Shown: positions 46,124 to 55,715, counted from the first letter of the stretch. The stretch is 64,000 nt of DNA from Methanomethylovorans sp041447285 (GCF_041447285.1 NZ_JBGMEB010000018.1:1-64000), one strand, 5' to 3'. Numbers and translations are program-made. The notes: generated by a model from the letters alone, not told the origin.

Positions 46124-46157
46124 AAGTGCTCAAGGACGTTCTAAGTTGGTGGAAGAT

Positions 46158-46703
46158 ATGAAGGACAAAAGGAATAAAAAGGGTAAAATCAAAAATAAAG
46201 GTTCTTTTAATGAAGTTTTTGGCCCAGATTATTTCAATCATATAGATTCTCTAATAATTAGGATGAAACAAAATCTGGGGACAGGTTTTAACAGATTCCC
46301 AGCACCTTTTATTTATGGCTTTTCTGTTATCGGGAATTCAGAAGAGGAATCTGAAATAAGGGAATTCGGTAGTCTGTATCTGGTATCTGGGGATGAATCA
46401 GGTGGGGAACAAAAATGCTTAATCCAAAAACACAAACCTTTGATAGATATAGTAGAAAAAGAAAATGAAATTTACGTTACTGCGGAGCTTCCCGGTATAT
46501 CGAAAGGTCAGATTATTCTCAAAGCTACGGATAGTATCCTTGATTTAAAGGCTTCTCACGGCGAGCGCAAATATTCGGAGCAGATTGTACTTCCTTCAAA
46601 AGTTGACCCCCATAGTGCACGGGCCACTTGCCGCAATGGCATACTGGAGGTCATTTTAAAGGTATTTGATGCTGAAAAAACAGTACTTGTGTGCATAGAA
46701 TAG
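46158..46703 (+). CDS. Hsp20/alpha-crystallin-like small heat-shock protein
   Basis: A protein of about 181 residues. The C-terminal 85 residues form an alpha-crystallin-type domain: PLIDIVEKENEIYVTAELPG, ILDLKAS and the conserved CRNGILEVILK, equivalent to A-x-x-x-NGxLxxxxPK. The long basic and variable N-terminus and missing C-terminal IxI resemble the GvpH/archaeal divergent Hsp20 group. The ATG at 46158 has GGTGGAAG upstream; 46146 is a TTG alternative. Confidence 0.8.
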   Translation: MKDKRNKKGKIKNKGSFNEVFGPDYFNHIDSLIIRMKQNLGTGFNRFPAPFIYGFSVIGNSEEESEIREFGSLYLVSGDESGGEQKCLIQKHKPLIDIVEKENEIYVTAELPGISKGQIILKATDSILDLKASHGERKYSEQIVLPSKVDPHSARATCRNGILEVILKVFDAEKTVLVCIE

Positions 46704-46792
46704 GATGCTTTTTAAATCGCATTTTCTTCTCTATTGATTTTGTTATGATCTTTTTTTAGGTAAATCTTTCATATTTTATCATATCACTTTTG

Positions 46793-46803
46793 ACTATATA
46801 TAG
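46793..46803 (+). promoter_or_regulatory. TATA box of the mrp operon
   Basis: The motif tatatatag-like (actatatatagtc) lies 30 to 60 bases before the candidate mrpA starts. The predicted transcript start near 46824 makes the ATG at 46857, with GGGGGT six bases upstream, the best start. Confidence 0.5.
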
Positions 46804-46856
46804 TCTCCAATCTTCATTAAAAACAATTATATATGCGTGTGGTTATGGGGGTAGGC

Positions 46857-49223
46857 ATGGACCCTTTCACATCGATAACATCGGCGGTATTTCTGCCATT
46901 TGTGTTGGCAGCTGTGGTGCCAGCATTAGAGAAGTTATTAAAACATAGAATTGGCTGGTTTGCTTCACTAATTGCTTTCATAAGCTTTCTTTTGATCGCC
47001 AGTATTATTCCTGTGGTAATGCATAATGATCCTTTTCAAGCTTCTGTGGAATGGCTTCCTTCAATGGGCGTGGACTTTAGCATATATGCAGACGGCCTAA
47101 GTGTTTTGTTCGGTATCATTATAACAGGTATAGGCATAATTATTATGTCCTATTCCACTGCTTACATGGGGCATAAAGAAGATTTGCCTCGATATTATCA
47201 ATGGCTTCTTCTCTTCATGGGTTCAATGCTTGGAATGGTGTTCTCTGCCAATACTATAATGCTCTTTATATTCTGGGAACTTACCAGTATCACCTCTTTC
47301 ATGCTCATCGGTTATTGGAGGCACAAACCAGAATCAGTCTATGGTGCTACTAAGTCTTTGCTTGTGACAGCAACTGGCGGACTTTTCATGCTTGCAGGTT
47401 TTATCGTGTTGCGTGCTATTACAGGCACATTTGATCTGCCTACAATCCTGCAAAATGAGGCACTTATACAGGCATTACAAAGCCACAAACTGTTCCTTGC
47501 AGCTCTTGTACTAATCTTCATAGGAGCAGCATCAAAATCTGCTCAGGGTCCTTTCTACATATGGCTTCCTAATGCGATGGAAGCTCCAACTCCAGTAAGC
47601 GCATTCCTGCACTCAGCTACGATGGTGAAAGCTGGTATATATCTCGTTGCCAGAGTCCATCCAATATTCTCAGGTACTGAAGCCTGGTTTGTGTTGGTTA
47701 GTGGTACAGGTATCATTACAATGCTGGTTGCAGGGTTCCTTGCATTCAGGCAGACTGATATAAAAGCCATACTTGCATATTCCACTATCAGCCAGTTGGC
47801 ATACATAATGACCATGTTTGGCTACACCACATATCAGGAACCCGGAATGGGTGTTGCTGCTGCAACTTTCCACTTGCTCAACCATGCAACTTTTAAAGCA
47901 TGTTTGTTCCTTGTAGCAGGTATTGTTGCACATGAAGCTGCAACTCGTGATATTACCCGGCTTGGTGGCTTAAGGCACGAAATGCCTATCACGTTCATTA
48001 TCGCAACCATTGGTGCTCTTTCTATGGCAGGAGTGCCGCCTCTTAACGGATTCTTAAGCAAGGAAATGTTCTATGAGTCTTCCATAGAAATGGGACATGC
48101 CCTTGGAAGCCCTTTCACATTCATTATGCCTGCACTGGCAGTCGCTGGAGGAGTCTTCACTTTTGCATATTCAATAAAGTTCATAGCAGCTATTTTCTTG
48201 GGTAAGCGTCCTGAAAAAGGATTGCCACCTCATATCCACGATCCATCTTTTGTTATGATCGCTCCAGCAGCTTTCCTTGCCGGACTCATTATACTTTTCG
48301 GACTTGTACCATCTCTAGCTGTACAAACCTTCGTGGAACCTGCAGTTTCTTCCATTATGATGGAGACTCAGAATTTACATGTCCAGTTATGGCATGGGTT
48401 TACCACTTCTCTGGTAATGACCTTAGTTACGTTCCTGCTAGGAGCCTTGGTATACACAAAGTATGATTCTATAGCAGAATGGCAGAACAGCTTTAATCGT
48501 AAGTACCCACTGATCAGTGTAAATTATGTGTATGATGGTCTTGTAAACAACGCAAAAGGCACTCTAAAAGGCTTTTCGTCTTTCATGCAGCCAGGCCCTG
48601 TAAAGAATTATATGCTTGCCTTTTTGGGATTAATGGTCTTGTTGTTTGCAATACCTTTCTTCAAACTTGCAGGAAACTCCATGCCTGTCCTGAACTTTGA
48701 TGTAGAACCTTACGAAGCACTTGTATTCATATTCATGATTATAGCTGCTGTAGGTGCAGCAGTATTACCTAAATATTTGCAGGCAATACTCTCTCTCTCC
48801 GCTCTTGGTTATCTCGTAAGTTTGTTCTTTATATATCTCTCAGCTCCAGACCTTGCACTTACACAGGTACTTGTAGAAACTCTTTCTACGATCATTTTCT
48901 TGCTTGCCATTGTCAAGATACCACAAACGTTCAAGGAGCATATTTCTCCATCTGTGTTTATTAGAGATGCTCTGATATCGGTTGTTGTAGCATCTGTTGT
49001 ATTGATACTGTTGTTATATGCAAACCAGGGCATCGTACCTCCATTTGAGTCTTTGTCTTACTATTTCATAGAAAAGAGCTGGCCTCTGGCAGGTGGTCAT
49101 AATATTGTTAACGTGATTATAGTAGACTTCAGAGGATATGATACATTGGGCGAAATATCTGTTATGTGCCTTGCAGCATTGGGTGTTTATAATATTATAC
49201 GCAGCAGGGGTGAGAGTCAGTGA
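46857..49223 (+). CDS. mrpA: Mrp antiporter subunit A
   Basis: Large subunit of the multisubunit Na+/H+ antiporter, about 788 residues. It resembles NuoL: GADGLSVLF-type YADGLSVLFGIIITGIG, FWELTSITSFMLIGY, WLPNAMEAPTPVSAFLHSATMVKAG and HLLNHATFKACLFLVAG carry the conserved Glu, Lys and His of the proton path. The C-terminal 150 residues hold the MrpA-specific DUF4040/MbhE-like helices (LVETLSTIIFLLAIVKIP). Start chosen at 46857; 46833 and 46845 are alternatives. First gene of mrpABCDEFG. Confidence 0.92.
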   Translation: MDPFTSITSAVFLPFVLAAVVPALEKLLKHRIGWFASLIAFISFLLIASIIPVVMHNDPFQASVEWLPSMGVDFSIYADGLSVLFGIIITGIGIIIMSYSTAYMGHKEDLPRYYQWLLLFMGSMLGMVFSANTIMLFIFWELTSITSFMLIGYWRHKPESVYGATKSLLVTATGGLFMLAGFIVLRAITGTFDLPTILQNEALIQALQSHKLFLAALVLIFIGAASKSAQGPFYIWLPNAMEAPTPVSAFLHSATMVKAGIYLVARVHPIFSGTEAWFVLVSGTGIITMLVAGFLAFRQTDIKAILAYSTISQLAYIMTMFGYTTYQEPGMGVAAATFHLLNHATFKACLFLVAGIVAHEAATRDITRLGGLRHEMPITFIIATIGALSMAGVPPLNGFLSKEMFYESSIEMGHALGSPFTFIMPALAVAGGVFTFAYSIKFIAAIFLGKRPEKGLPPHIHDPSFVMIAPAAFLAGLIILFGLVPSLAVQTFVEPAVSSIMMETQNLHVQLWHGFTTSLVMTLVTFLLGALVYTKYDSIAEWQNSFNRKYPLISVNYVYDGLVNNAKGTLKGFSSFMQPGPVKNYMLAFLGLMVLLFAIPFFKLAGNSMPVLNFDVEPYEALVFIFMIIAAVGAAVLPKYLQAILSLSALGYLVSLFFIYLSAPDLALTQVLVETLSTIIFLLAIVKIPQTFKEHISPSVFIRDALISVVVASVVLILLLYANQGIVPPFESLSYYFIEKSWPLAGGHNIVNVIIVDFRGYDTLGEISVMCLAALGVYNIIRSRGESQ

Positions 49224-49636
49224 CTACTGTAATTACAAAAATGATCACTAGAGTATGTTTACCTTTAGCGATATTATTCTCTATTTCACTTTTACTTGCA
49301 GGACATAACACTCCAGGAGGAGGTTTCATCGGAGGCGTTATGTTCGTTGCCGTGGTGGCTCTTACATATGTGGTGTATGGCATTAAAGAGATCAAAAAAT
49401 CATTCAATCCGGATTGGGGTAAATGGTTTGGTTTTGGATTAACCATATCTGCACTAACAGCTTTTGCAGCCCTACCATTTGGTCATAACTTTTTCAGGAG
49501 TGCAGTAGAGTTTATTAATATACCGTTTGTAGGTGAGATTGGATTAGTTTCTGCCGGGTTATTTGATATAGGTGTGTATTTTGTGGTAATAGGTTCCTTG
49601 CTTACTATATTCCAGATGGTTGGTGAAGATAAATGA
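49220..49636 (+). CDS. mrpB: Mrp antiporter subunit B
   Basis: A 138-residue, four-helix MnhB-type subunit: LLLAGHNTPGGGFIGGVMFV is the family signature. GTG start overlapping the mrpA stop by four bases (GTGA). The overlap implies coupled translation for a fixed subunit ratio. Confidence 0.95.
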   Translation: MTTVITKMITRVCLPLAILFSISLLLAGHNTPGGGFIGGVMFVAVVALTYVVYGIKEIKKSFNPDWGKWFGFGLTISALTAFAALPFGHNFFRSAVEFINIPFVGEIGLVSAGLFDIGVYFVVIGSLLTIFQMVGEDK

Positions 49637-50049
49637 ATAACGCATTGCTGTCCTTCATAATAGCCGTGCTTTTCGGGATAGGGACTTTCCTGATCCTGCG
49701 CAGAGACATTGTGAGGGTAATAATTGGTTTAAGTATAATGTCTCATGCTGTGAACTTGCTGATAGTATCTGTAGGAGTATTTAGCGGAAAGCAGATACCA
49801 ATTCAAACAACAGATGAAGTCATTCCAACAAGCACTATATTCATTGACTCTCTGAAAACTGGTGTGCTTGCTCCAATATTGAATGGGACTGCACCAACTC
49901 AATATGTGGATCCACTTGTTCAGGCTTTGGTCCTGACAGCTATAGTAATTAGTCTTGCGACAACTGCTGTAATCATTATACTTGCATATCGTCTCCATGA
50001 AGAATACGGTACTACTGATATACAGAAAATAAAGAGGTTGTGGGGATGA
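49633..50049 (+). CDS. mrpC: Mrp antiporter subunit C
   Basis: A 138-residue, three-helix NuoK-like subunit: LRRDIVRVIIGLSIMSHAVNLLIVSVG and DPLVQALVLTAIVISLATTAV. Starts inside the mrpB stop (ATGA overlap). Compared with bacterial MrpC the central loop is slightly expanded. Confidence 0.95.
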   Translation: MNNALLSFIIAVLFGIGTFLILRRDIVRVIIGLSIMSHAVNLLIVSVGVFSGKQIPIQTTDEVIPTSTIFIDSLKTGVLAPILNGTAPTQYVDPLVQALVLTAIVISLATTAVIIILAYRLHEEYGTTDIQKIKRLWG

Positions 50050-51584
50050 GCTCGATAGTTGTTCATTTCCCTATTTTGCTGATAGCTACTCCTATATTAG
50101 CTGCAGCTTTTTCAATGATGCTGCGTTCAAAACCCACGATTCAGGCAGGACTCAGTTTACTGGTTTCTTTTTCACTTGTGGTCATGAGTGCCATTCTACT
50201 TCTGATAGTATGGAATTCAGGGATACAGGTTTATGAAGTAGGAGAATGGGGTAAGTACGGAATTGTACTTGTGGCAGACCTGCTCAGTGCAGGTATGGTT
50301 ATGCTAAGTTCAAGTCTATCTTTCCTTTCGCTCATATATTCTCTGGATTATATTGAGAAACGCTCCTTATCCACTTATCATCCTCTGTTCAATCTCTTAG
50401 TAGCAGGATTGCATGGTTCTTTCCTCACAGGTGATATATTCAATTTATTCGTGTTCTTCGAAGTACTCCTGTTGTCATCCTGCGGACTTGTAATGGCCTT
50501 GGAAGCAGATGGAGTAACAAAGAGTTCGGATAAGTTAGAAGCAACTTTCAAATACCTTATTTTGAACATGCTAGGTTCTATAGTGATGTTAATAGCTGTT
50601 TCTTCATTATATGCGACCACAGGAACACTGAACATGGCTGATATCTCAGTAAAGCTCAGTGCAATGCAAGCTGCAGGGACCCTTCCGTGGTATATATTTC
50701 CCATTGGTCTGATGTTCATAGTCGTTTTCGGAAACAAAGCAGCTATATTCCCCCTACACTACTGGTTGCCGGATGTACATCCAACAGCGCCGTCCCCCAT
50801 AAGCGCCATGCTAAGTGGTGTGCTCATAAAGGTAGGTGTCTATGGCATGCTGAGGGTATTCTTCTTTATATTCAGAGATGTACAGGGAATGTTCCAGTCT
50901 ATCATAATTGTACTTGCCTTGTTTACAATAGGAGTTGGTGCTGCATCTGCAGTTGCCCAGACAGATGTTAAAAGATTACTTGCATATTCCAGTGTGAGCC
51001 AGATAGGTTATGTGTTTTTAGGCATTGGTTTTGGAAGCGTTGGTGCCGTTGCAGCTTCTCTTGTATACCTGGTCAATCATGCGCTTGCTAAGACTTTGTT
51101 GTTCCTTACTTCAGGAGGCATCATCCATCATGCAGGAACACGTGATATGCATAAAATGGGTGGAATGGTAAACAGTTCCCCTTTCATGGCAGCGGCTTTC
51201 CTAATAGGTGGAATGTCCATAGCAGGACTGCCCCCAATGGGAGGTTTCATTTCCAAATTCGTTCTCTTTGATGCCGGTATCGTTGGAGGACACTATACAG
51301 AAATAGCAATAGCTCTTCTGTTCGCTATATTTTCACTGTTTTATATGTTCAGAGCTTGGTTGCTTATGTTCTGGGGTGAAAAGAGAGATGTAAATGTACA
51401 TGGGGAATATTCAAAACATGCTGCATCGCCTATGATGTACGTGCCAATTGTTATTCTGGCATTGATGGTGGTCTTTATTGGTGTGTATTCGGAACCTTTA
51501 CTATCCCTGGCTCAGGCAACTGCGGCACAGATACTTGATCCGCAACCTTACATAGATGCAGTTCTCACGAGGGTGGTAAGATGA
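50040..51584 (+). CDS. mrpD: Mrp antiporter subunit D
   Basis: A 514-residue NuoN/M-like subunit. VFFEVLLLSSCGLVMAL, PLHYWLPDVHPTAPSPISAMLSG and LVNHALAKTLLFLTSGGI carry the conserved ion-path Glu, Lys and Lys/His. About 14 transmembrane helices. Overlaps mrpC by ten bases; the later Met at residue 3 is an alternative start. Confidence 0.95.
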   Translation: MGMSSIVVHFPILLIATPILAAAFSMMLRSKPTIQAGLSLLVSFSLVVMSAILLLIVWNSGIQVYEVGEWGKYGIVLVADLLSAGMVMLSSSLSFLSLIYSLDYIEKRSLSTYHPLFNLLVAGLHGSFLTGDIFNLFVFFEVLLLSSCGLVMALEADGVTKSSDKLEATFKYLILNMLGSIVMLIAVSSLYATTGTLNMADISVKLSAMQAAGTLPWYIFPIGLMFIVVFGNKAAIFPLHYWLPDVHPTAPSPISAMLSGVLIKVGVYGMLRVFFFIFRDVQGMFQSIIIVLALFTIGVGAASAVAQTDVKRLLAYSSVSQIGYVFLGIGFGSVGAVAASLVYLVNHALAKTLLFLTSGGIIHHAGTRDMHKMGGMVNSSPFMAAAFLIGGMSIAGLPPMGGFISKFVLFDAGIVGGHYTEIAIALLFAIFSLFYMFRAWLLMFWGEKRDVNVHGEYSKHAASPMMYVPIVILALMVVFIGVYSEPLLSLAQATAAQILDPQPYIDAVLTRVVR

Positions 51585-52075
51585 AAAAATTTATTCCTCT
51601 GGCAGCTCTGTTTGGAATAGTATGGTGCTTCGTGCATGGTACTTTCAGCATTAATAGCCTTGTGTTTGGCTTACTGGTAGGTTTGGTCTGCATAAGGCCA
51701 TTCAAGTTCCTTTACAAGCCAGAATCAAATTTCAAATTATTCTCTCCTCCAACCCGCATAATTTCAATTATACGGTATTTCATGGTACTTATAAAGGAGA
51801 TTATCAAAGCTAATATAGTGGTAGCTAAGATTGTATTAAAACCGAAAATCGATATAAAACCCGGTATTATTGCCGTACCTATCAGATGTAAGACAGATAT
51901 GGGTATTACTGCAATAGCAAACACAATAACGCTTACTCCTGGTACTATTACTGTAGATATATCTGATGATAAATCACTTCTATATGTGCATTGCATAGAT
52001 GCATCGGATCCCAAAGCAGTAGCTGCATCTGTTCGCAACGATCTTGAAAAATATGTACTGGAGGCTTTTGAATGA
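51581..52075 (+). CDS. mrpE: Mrp antiporter subunit E
   Basis: A 164-residue MnhE subunit: N-terminal two helices, then a cytoplasmic domain with ITAIANTITLTPGTITVDISDD and YVHCIDA. Overlaps mrpD by four bases. Confidence 0.95.
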   Translation: MKKFIPLAALFGIVWCFVHGTFSINSLVFGLLVGLVCIRPFKFLYKPESNFKLFSPPTRIISIIRYFMVLIKEIIKANIVVAKIVLKPKIDIKPGIIAVPIRCKTDMGITAIANTITLTPGTITVDISDDKSLLYVHCIDASDPKAVAASVRNDLEKYVLEAFE

Positions 52076-52335
52076 TCAGTTTACTGGATTTTTCACTAAT
52101 ACTTATGGTTCTCGCATTCATACCCTGTATCTATCGTATAATTAAGGGCCCCACTATCGCTGATAGAGTTATATCTCTGGATGCTCTGACAACTGTAATT
52201 ATAGTGATGCTTGGGGCATATTCATACGATCATAACTCTGCATTCTTCATGGATGTGGCTCTTGTTCTGGCAGTGATTTCCTTTGTGGGTACTGTAACTG
52301 TAGCCAAATATCTGGATGAAGGGGTGGTTCTGTGA
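52072..52335 (+). CDS. mrpF: Mrp antiporter subunit F
   Basis: An 87-residue, three-helix subunit with the signature RIIKGPTIADRVISLDALTT and ALVLAVISFVGTVTVAKY. ATGA overlap with mrpE. Confidence 0.95.
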   Translation: MISLLDFSLILMVLAFIPCIYRIIKGPTIADRVISLDALTTVIIVMLGAYSYDHNSAFFMDVALVLAVISFVGTVTVAKYLDEGVVL

Positions 52336-52688
52336 GCATGATCAATACATTCTTGAATGTTCTGAGTGATATAGTGCTGCTAATAGGTTTGTTTTTCGTG
52401 TTCCTTGGCATGCTAGGTCTTCTGCGCTTGCCGGATGCCTACAATCGTTTGCATGCGACGGCCAAGATCGGTACCCTCGGAGCCTTTGGTGTAATGCTAA
52501 GCATAGTTCTGAGGACCGGATTCTCGCCTCTGGGAGTCAAGGCTATAGCTGTTGGTCTGTTTTTACTTCTCACAGCTCCCATAGCGGCTCATATGATAAC
52601 AAGAGCAGCACACAGGCATGGAGTAGGGCTTTGTAAAGAATCTGTGGTAGATGAATATGGAAAGGCATGTAAGCTGTCAAAAAAATAA
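52332..52688 (+). CDS. mrpG: Mrp antiporter subunit G
   Basis: A 118-residue, three-helix subunit: LGMLGLLRLPDAYNRLHATAKIGTLG and LTAPIAAHMITRAAHRHG are diagnostic. GTG start overlapping the mrpF stop; ATG at 52338 is possible. It completes a seven-gene operon. A T-rich run at 52702-52717 may end the transcript. Confidence 0.95.
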   Translation: MSMINTFLNVLSDIVLLIGLFFVFLGMLGLLRLPDAYNRLHATAKIGTLGAFGVMLSIVLRTGFSPLGVKAIAVGLFLLLTAPIAAHMITRAAHRHGVGLCKESVVDEYGKACKLSKK

Positions 52689-52750
52689 GACTTCATACTT
52701 TCATTTTTTTATTTTTAACTCGATGAGAATTTAAAAGAGCATGGAATAAG

Positions 52751-52772
52751 AAAAAATCCCCTTTTAGAGGGG
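52751..52772 (-). terminator. Intrinsic-type terminator containing the acetate transporter stop codon
   Basis: On the minus strand cccctctaaaagggg forms a 5-bp GC-rich stem and is followed by a run of six T. The TAA stop codon (52764-52766) lies in the hairpin loop, so coding end and terminator are merged. Confidence 0.75.
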
Positions 52773-53366
52773 AACCATTTTCTTTCCATACATTTCATTC
52801 AATACCTGGCCAAGTGCGGCGTATATGGCTGAAAAGCCTGTGAATATTCCTTCGAATCCAGCTATCTTAAGTATTGTAGGGTTGTTCAGATAGTTTCCTA
52901 TGGCTAGCAGGAAGAACAATGTTGCAAGTGCCAGGAATATGACCTGCAGGGATCTTGTTGCTTTGAGTGTGCCTACGAACATGAAGAGAGTAAAGATTCC
53001 CCACATGAAGAGATAGGCTGCAAAAGCTGTTTTGACCGGAGCGAGCCCAGCAAAATTATCTCCTAGTTTTGGAAGTAGAATGAGTCCTACAAGGGTGAGC
53101 CAGAAAAGTCCATATGAAGTAAAAGCTGTAGTTCCAAATGTATTACCTTTTTTCCATTCCATTATTCCGGCAATGATCTGAGCTAGTCCACCATAGAAAA
53201 AGCCCATTGCAAGGATCATTGCATCCATAGGGTAATAACCTGCATTGTGCAAATTCAACAGTACTGTGGTCATTCCAAATCCCATCAAACCCAGGGGAGC
53301 AGGGTTTGAGGTTAGGTCCATTATTTTGACATGGTTTATGTCTGTATTAGTTGTGCTTTGACTCAT
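52764..53366 (-). CDS. Acetate transporter (GPR1/FUN34/YaaH family)
   Basis: A 200-residue protein with six transmembrane helices. The signature NPAPLGLMGFGMTT after a soluble N-terminus, and FFYGGLAQIIAGIMEWKKGNTFG, place it with SatP/AceP acetate/H+ symporters. A GGAAGGAG ribosome site lies close before the ATG. In Methanosarcina such proteins are linked to acetate use. Location beside the mrp operon fits the demand for Na+/H+ balance during growth on acetate, which is inference. Confidence 0.92.
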   Translation of the reverse strand: MSQSTTNTDINHVKIMDLTSNPAPLGLMGFGMTTVLLNLHNAGYYPMDAMILAMGFFYGGLAQIIAGIMEWKKGNTFGTTAFTSYGLFWLTLVGLILLPKLGDNFAGLAPVKTAFAAYLFMWGIFTLFMFVGTLKATRSLQVIFLALATLFFLLAIGNYLNNPTILKIAGFEGIFTGFSAIYAALGQVLNEMYGKKMVPL

Positions 53367-53783
53367 TTTTACACTCCTTCCAGCTAACCTTCATATTTAC
53401 CAGAAACTGGCGATCACCATTTTGTTTGCATATCTGGCAATTATTGGGTTGTTTTCGTGGCGCAGTGATAAATATCATTATTAATACTTATAGTTAAGCG
53501 GAATATGTATATTATTTATGATATATTTTGTGTGTTTCTCCAATATTGTCATTTATGTCTGAAAAGTTGTAGGTATCTTTGGTAACAAGAGTTGTTGATA
53601 TCTTATTTTTACAATTCGCGAGTAAAAGAAATGTGAGGCTTAGACTGAAAAGTTATAACCATTACTTTTTCAGGATCATCTCTTGCATAAGTGTATCAAC
53701 TACTTCTATATTTAAAGCTCGTAATCTTCAGCAGTTTCGAAAAGTTAATATGATCAAAATTAATATTTTAACTGGATTATATT
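53367..53783. other. Divergent intergenic region
   Basis: About 417 AT-rich bases between the acetate transporter and a plus-strand lipoprotein gene. Only short frames without coding features are seen (one overlaps the lipoprotein start in another frame). It must hold both promoters. Confidence 0.5.
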
Positions 53784-54395
53784 ATGAAGAAAATAGGATT
53801 GTATTTGTTTGTCGTTGTGTCAATTTTGGTCAGTGGTTGTATCTCTCTTTCAGTTGATTCAAAAGTGAACAGTAAAGGTGAACTGCTTAAATACAATATG
53901 GTAATAGACACGAATTCGTACGTTTATAATTTATTGGACTCAAATTCATATAAAGAATCTGGGAATTCATTGAGGGATGATATTACCTCCAGGGGTTTGA
54001 GATACAATGAGGCATGGGATGGGGATAATGTTAAAATAACCATTAATGGCAGTTCCTCGGACACGGTCAAAATAGAAAAAGTGGATGGTTATCTTGTGTA
54101 CCAAGATAATATCACCTCTCTATCACCAAGTTATCAAATGGAAGATGGCTTTTTTGGCCTGAGTGATGCTGTAGATTCTGCAGTAACTGTTCACTATTAT
54201 CTAGAAATGCCAAATGATATTATTGATTCCAATGCTAACGCTGTCAGTGGAAATAAAGCCGAATGGCACATGCTTAAGGCATCTCAGATGAGGGAAGTCT
54301 ATGCAAAGTGCGAAACCCCTCTGTTGCCCGGAATTAGAACATTCGGCACTTTGTGCGTGCTTTTTCTTTCATTTTTCATATTGAGGAAAGAGTAA
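53784..54395 (+). CDS. Exported lipoprotein-like protein with C-terminal anchor
   Basis: A 203-residue protein. The N-terminal signal ends in a lipobox-like LVSGC (Cys about 18). The mature part is beta-rich and polar. The C-terminus LLPGIRTFGTLCVLFLSFF followed by basic residues resembles a PGF-CTERM-type sorting tail: Pro-Gly, one hydrophobic helix, Arg-Lys. Having both signals is unusual. No enzymatic motif is visible. Confidence 0.68.
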   Translation: MKKIGLYLFVVVSILVSGCISLSVDSKVNSKGELLKYNMVIDTNSYVYNLLDSNSYKESGNSLRDDITSRGLRYNEAWDGDNVKITINGSSSDTVKIEKVDGYLVYQDNITSLSPSYQMEDGFFGLSDAVDSAVTVHYYLEMPNDIIDSNANAVSGNKAEWHMLKASQMREVYAKCETPLLPGIRTFGTLCVLFLSFFILRKE

Positions 54396-54586
54396 TTCAT
54401 TACTCTCTTCTTTCATATTCTAGTGAATAACTATCATGAACAAGTCATAACTTGCGTAGGATGAGTAAACTATCTATTGGGTTAAAACGCTTAAAACTTA
54501 AATTAATCATAAAATCTAAAGCATTTATTGATTTCAAAAGAAATAAATAAACACGCCTTTGTACAAAGGCATATACATATTTGAAA

Positions 54587-54658
54587 TACATCAGCCGGGA
54601 TTCGAACCCGGGTTCTAGCGTTGGCAACGCCAGGTGATAACCGCTACACTACTGATGT
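54587..54658 (-). tRNA. tRNA-Gly(GCC)
   Basis: Minus strand: T-arm CCGGG/TTCGAAT/CCCGG, D-arm GTGTAGCGGTTATCAC, anticodon stem TGGCG/CGCTA with loop TTGCCAA, anticodon GCC. The acceptor stem ACATCAG/CTGATGT begins with an A-U pair, unusual for tRNA-Gly. CCA is not encoded. Confidence 0.87.
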
Positions 54659-54667
54659 GCATTATTT

Positions 54668-54744
<77 letters not shown>

Positions 54745-54816
54745 CTTTTGGAGGGCCAACATAGCACCTTAATGCTGTTTTCCAATTTAAACTTAACTGT
54801 TTGATTGTTTTGCTGA

Positions 54817-54890
54817 TGGGCCCGCTGAGAGTCGAACTCAGGACCTCCGCCATGTCAAGGCGACGTCATAACCAACTAGACCACGAGCCC
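54817..54890 (-). tRNA. tRNA-Val(GAC)
   Basis: Minus strand: acceptor GGGCTCG/CGGGCCC, D-arm GTCTAGTTGGTTATGAC, anticodon stem TCGCC/GGCGG with loop TTGACAT (anticodon GAC), T-arm CTGAG/TTCGACT/CTCAG. The next genomic bases are TCA, so CCA is added later. First of a Val-Phe-Gly run. Confidence 0.92.
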
Positions 54891-55207
54891 TTATCGGCAC
54901 CACTCCTACATTGACATAGTACATAAATCTTTTGTTCTGTCTATTCAAAAAAGGCTATCTTGTTGATGGAGGGTACTTACTCTATTTATACTCAGCAGTT
55001 TTATAGCATTGACAGAGTGAAAATTCAGGCAGTTTCAACAAAATACATTTCCATATGCCTGTATTTTTGCAATCATTATCCTCATTACATTGTAGTTAAC
55101 TGGGCGATAACTGCGGCATCCTTTATGTCTCCCACAGTTTAGAATTTTTGATTTTCCCAGGCAGGAATCAGTAATCGAGTATTCTTATTATGTAATTTTA
55201 AATGTGG
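54891..55207. other. Intergenic region upstream of the tRNA run
   Basis: There are 317 bases without a convincing gene. It should contain the promoter for the minus-strand Val-Phe-Gly tRNA cluster. A short plus-strand frame (54960-55142) shows no coding features. Confidence 0.5.
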
Positions 55208-55648
55208 TTAATAGAATATGTTAGATGTTGATTCTGCATTCACTATCTGCTTGGTTGCACCACTTGGATAAACCAATATCAACAGGTCAACTCTTGAACC
55301 CAGTTTTCTGGAATCGTGTAAATAATATCCATCGCTGAAGTTGGACACATTACTGACGCTGAGTATTGCATAGTTTTTACCGATCTCAGAAATTGTGACC
55401 TCTCCAAAATCGCTGAACATATTTCTTATATCGCCTTCAAGGTTGTGGCTTCCCATTAGTAGCGTATAAGCCTCTGCAAATGCATCTAATTTGAAATAGA
55501 TAGTTATAGTAGCATTTGTGCCACTGAATTTCATTGTCATCTGTTTGTAGTGTATATATTCAGTATCTTCAGTTGCTGCTGTTACAGGCAATGAAATAGT
55601 GATTATTACCAGCAGGAAAGCAATAAGTATATGAATAATGGATCGCAT
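55208..55648 (-). CDS. Small exported protein of unknown function
   Basis: A 146-residue protein with a clear signal peptide (IIHILIAFLLVIITISLPVTAA, about 3-25) and a beta-rich mature domain containing ATITIYFKLDAFAEAYTLL and a late ILVYPSGATKQIVNA. No C-terminal anchor or known domain. Divergent from lonB across about 150 bases. Confidence 0.68.
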   Translation of the reverse strand: MRSIIHILIAFLLVIITISLPVTAATEDTEYIHYKQMTMKFSGTNATITIYFKLDAFAEAYTLLMGSHNLEGDIRNMFSDFGEVTISEIGKNYAILSVSNVSNFSDGYYLHDSRKLGSRVDLLILVYPSGATKQIVNAESTSNIFY

Positions 55649-55715
55649 TTTCTAAACGCTTTCTGCATATCACCCTTAATATTCATATAGTTTTGCAATA
55701 TAAAATGATACATTT

